This document shows positions 63,453 to 64,000 of a stretch of DNA of 64,000 nucleotides, piece by piece. The first letter of the stretch is position 1; every line of letters begins with the position of its first letter. A program made the position numbers and the translations under genes. Under the pieces are notes generated by a model. The model saw nothing but the letters and a program-made list of their open reading frames with translations. It had not been told where the DNA came from and made no database searches. This DNA comes from Thermincola carboxydiphila (lineage in GTDB: Bacteria > Bacillota > Thermincolia > Thermincolales > UBA2595): the NCBI GenBank assembly GCA_016841045.1, contig JAENZX010000004.1, positions 124,001 to 188,000 on the forward strand. The letters are read 5' to 3'.

Positions 63453-64000
63453 ATCTGGTTTCGATATTTCGTAACTCATTATAATTGCCTCTGCTAAGTT
63501 TTTCATTGTTGTACGCTTCTTCATGCTCTGCTGCTGGATTCGTTTGAAGGCTTCTTCCTCGGTTAACCCATAAGCCTTCATGAGAATACCTTTGGCTTTT
63601 TCCACCACTTTTCGGGTCTCTAAACCACTTTTTAACCGGCTTACTTCCTGTTCAAGACCCGCGACCTTGCTAAATACCATATATGAGTAATCAATAAGAG
63701 TAAGAAGGTTAAGTTCCTCAAAGGGTTTGACTAATATTGGGATAGCCAAGTTTGCATCCTGATTGTAAACAAGATCCTTTTCGGCATAGTCGACCACCAG
63801 TATAACAGCAGCAATTCTGGTCTCCTCTATAGTTTTTGCCAGTTCAATTACTTCAGCCCCTCCCTCTAGAGAAACAATACATAAATCAGGCTGTACTGTG
63901 TGGACAAGGCGCAGAGCGGAGATTGCATCTTCCGTCTCTCCTATAACCCCATGTCCGGCTATACTAAGGGTCTCTTTCAATTGTTTACGGAACAGGACAT
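63450..64000 (-). CDS. ANTAR-domain regulator with degenerate receiver (cut by window end)
   Basis: The frame stays open to the last base (reading ...VLFRKQLKETL), so the N-terminus lies outside the window. The receiver-like domain has LCIVSLEGG where an active receiver has the phosphoacceptor Asp, so phosphorylation at the usual site is not possible; the Lys in LVKPFEEL is kept. The ANTAR domain is complete (EKAKGILMKAYGLTEEEAF, RIQQQSMKKRTTM) and very similar to that of the regulator at 53700. It may act on the same RNA leaders, driven by a signal other than phosphorylation. Confidence 0.9.
   Translation of the reverse strand, partial: VLFRKQLKETLSIAGHGVIGETEDAISALRLVHTVQPDLCIVSLEGGAEVIELAKTIEETRIAAVILVVDYAEKDLVYNQDANLAIPILVKPFEELNLLTLIDYSYMVFSKVAGLEQEVSRLKSGLETRKVVEKAKGILMKAYGLTEEEAFKRIQQQSMKKRTTMKNLAEAIIMSYEISKPD

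Overview
The window looks like the chromosome of an anaerobic, spore-forming, low-to-mid GC Gram-positive bacterium of the class Clostridia, probably a Peptococcaceae-like lineage. The evidence is a CIRCE-controlled groESL operon, a YyaC-type sporulation protein, a SpoIIM-family protein, sporulation-kinase-like histidine kinases, selenocysteine genes, an NAD-linked formate dehydrogenase and T-tailed intrinsic terminators after many genes. Genus assignment would be a guess. I see no transposase, prophage, rRNA or CRISPR array. The only tRNA is a tRNA-Thr(CGU).

Layout. 1-1.3 kb: end of a histidine kinase and its OmpR-type regulator. 1.5-6.8 kb: tRNA-Thr, cysK, groESL, a lipoprotein and an unknown gene. 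6.8-13.1 kb (minus strand): a molybdenum-cofactor operon, read from a Moco-type riboswitch through a 59-codon gene, moeA, a moeA-PBP fusion, moaA, moaC, a MOSC gene and mogA. 13.1-20.9 kb: amidase, PhoH-PIN, BshC, selD (itself a selenoprotein gene), selA, a hypothetical and yyaC. 21-29.6 kb: response-regulator kinase, CheR and two tandem hybrid kinases whose 3' halves are identical. 29.8-36.4 kb: a selenocysteine formate dehydrogenase fused or linked to Hnd/Nuo-type electron-transfer subunits. 36.7-41.6 kb (plus strand): a sensory [FeFe]-hydrogenase-like cluster (DRTGG proteins, RsbW-like ATPase, HydS-like protein, a PHP-ATPase fusion) and a soluble kinase. 41.7-49.8 kb: folate enzyme, membrane protein, MarR, SpoIIM-like, RND pump with TetR. 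49.9-64 kb: a dense nitrogen-assimilation region with glnN, glnA, three amt genes, two P-II genes and two ANTAR-domain regulators, plus a cation antiporter and a Ser/Thr kinase.

How it fits together. selA and selD supply selenium for the two UGA-containing genes in the window, selD itself and fdhA. The Moco operon supplies the cofactor for FdhA. The strongest regulatory signal is in the nitrogen region. Every nitrogen transcription unit I could delimit (amt1-glnK, amt2, glnB, amt3, ANTAR regulator-glnA, glnN) has a leader with two small hairpins carrying six-base loops with G at position 4 and usually A at position 1. In each case the second hairpin overlaps the 5' arm of an intrinsic terminator. 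That is the signature of ANTAR-protein antitermination, and one of the ANTAR genes is in the same regulon. The amt1 leader carries the whole module twice.

Both selenoprotein genes look broken to a standard gene finder; they are given here as full-length genes. Several starts have been moved from the longest ORF to a codon with a ribosome-binding site. All functional statements rest on reading motifs by eye, without database searches.
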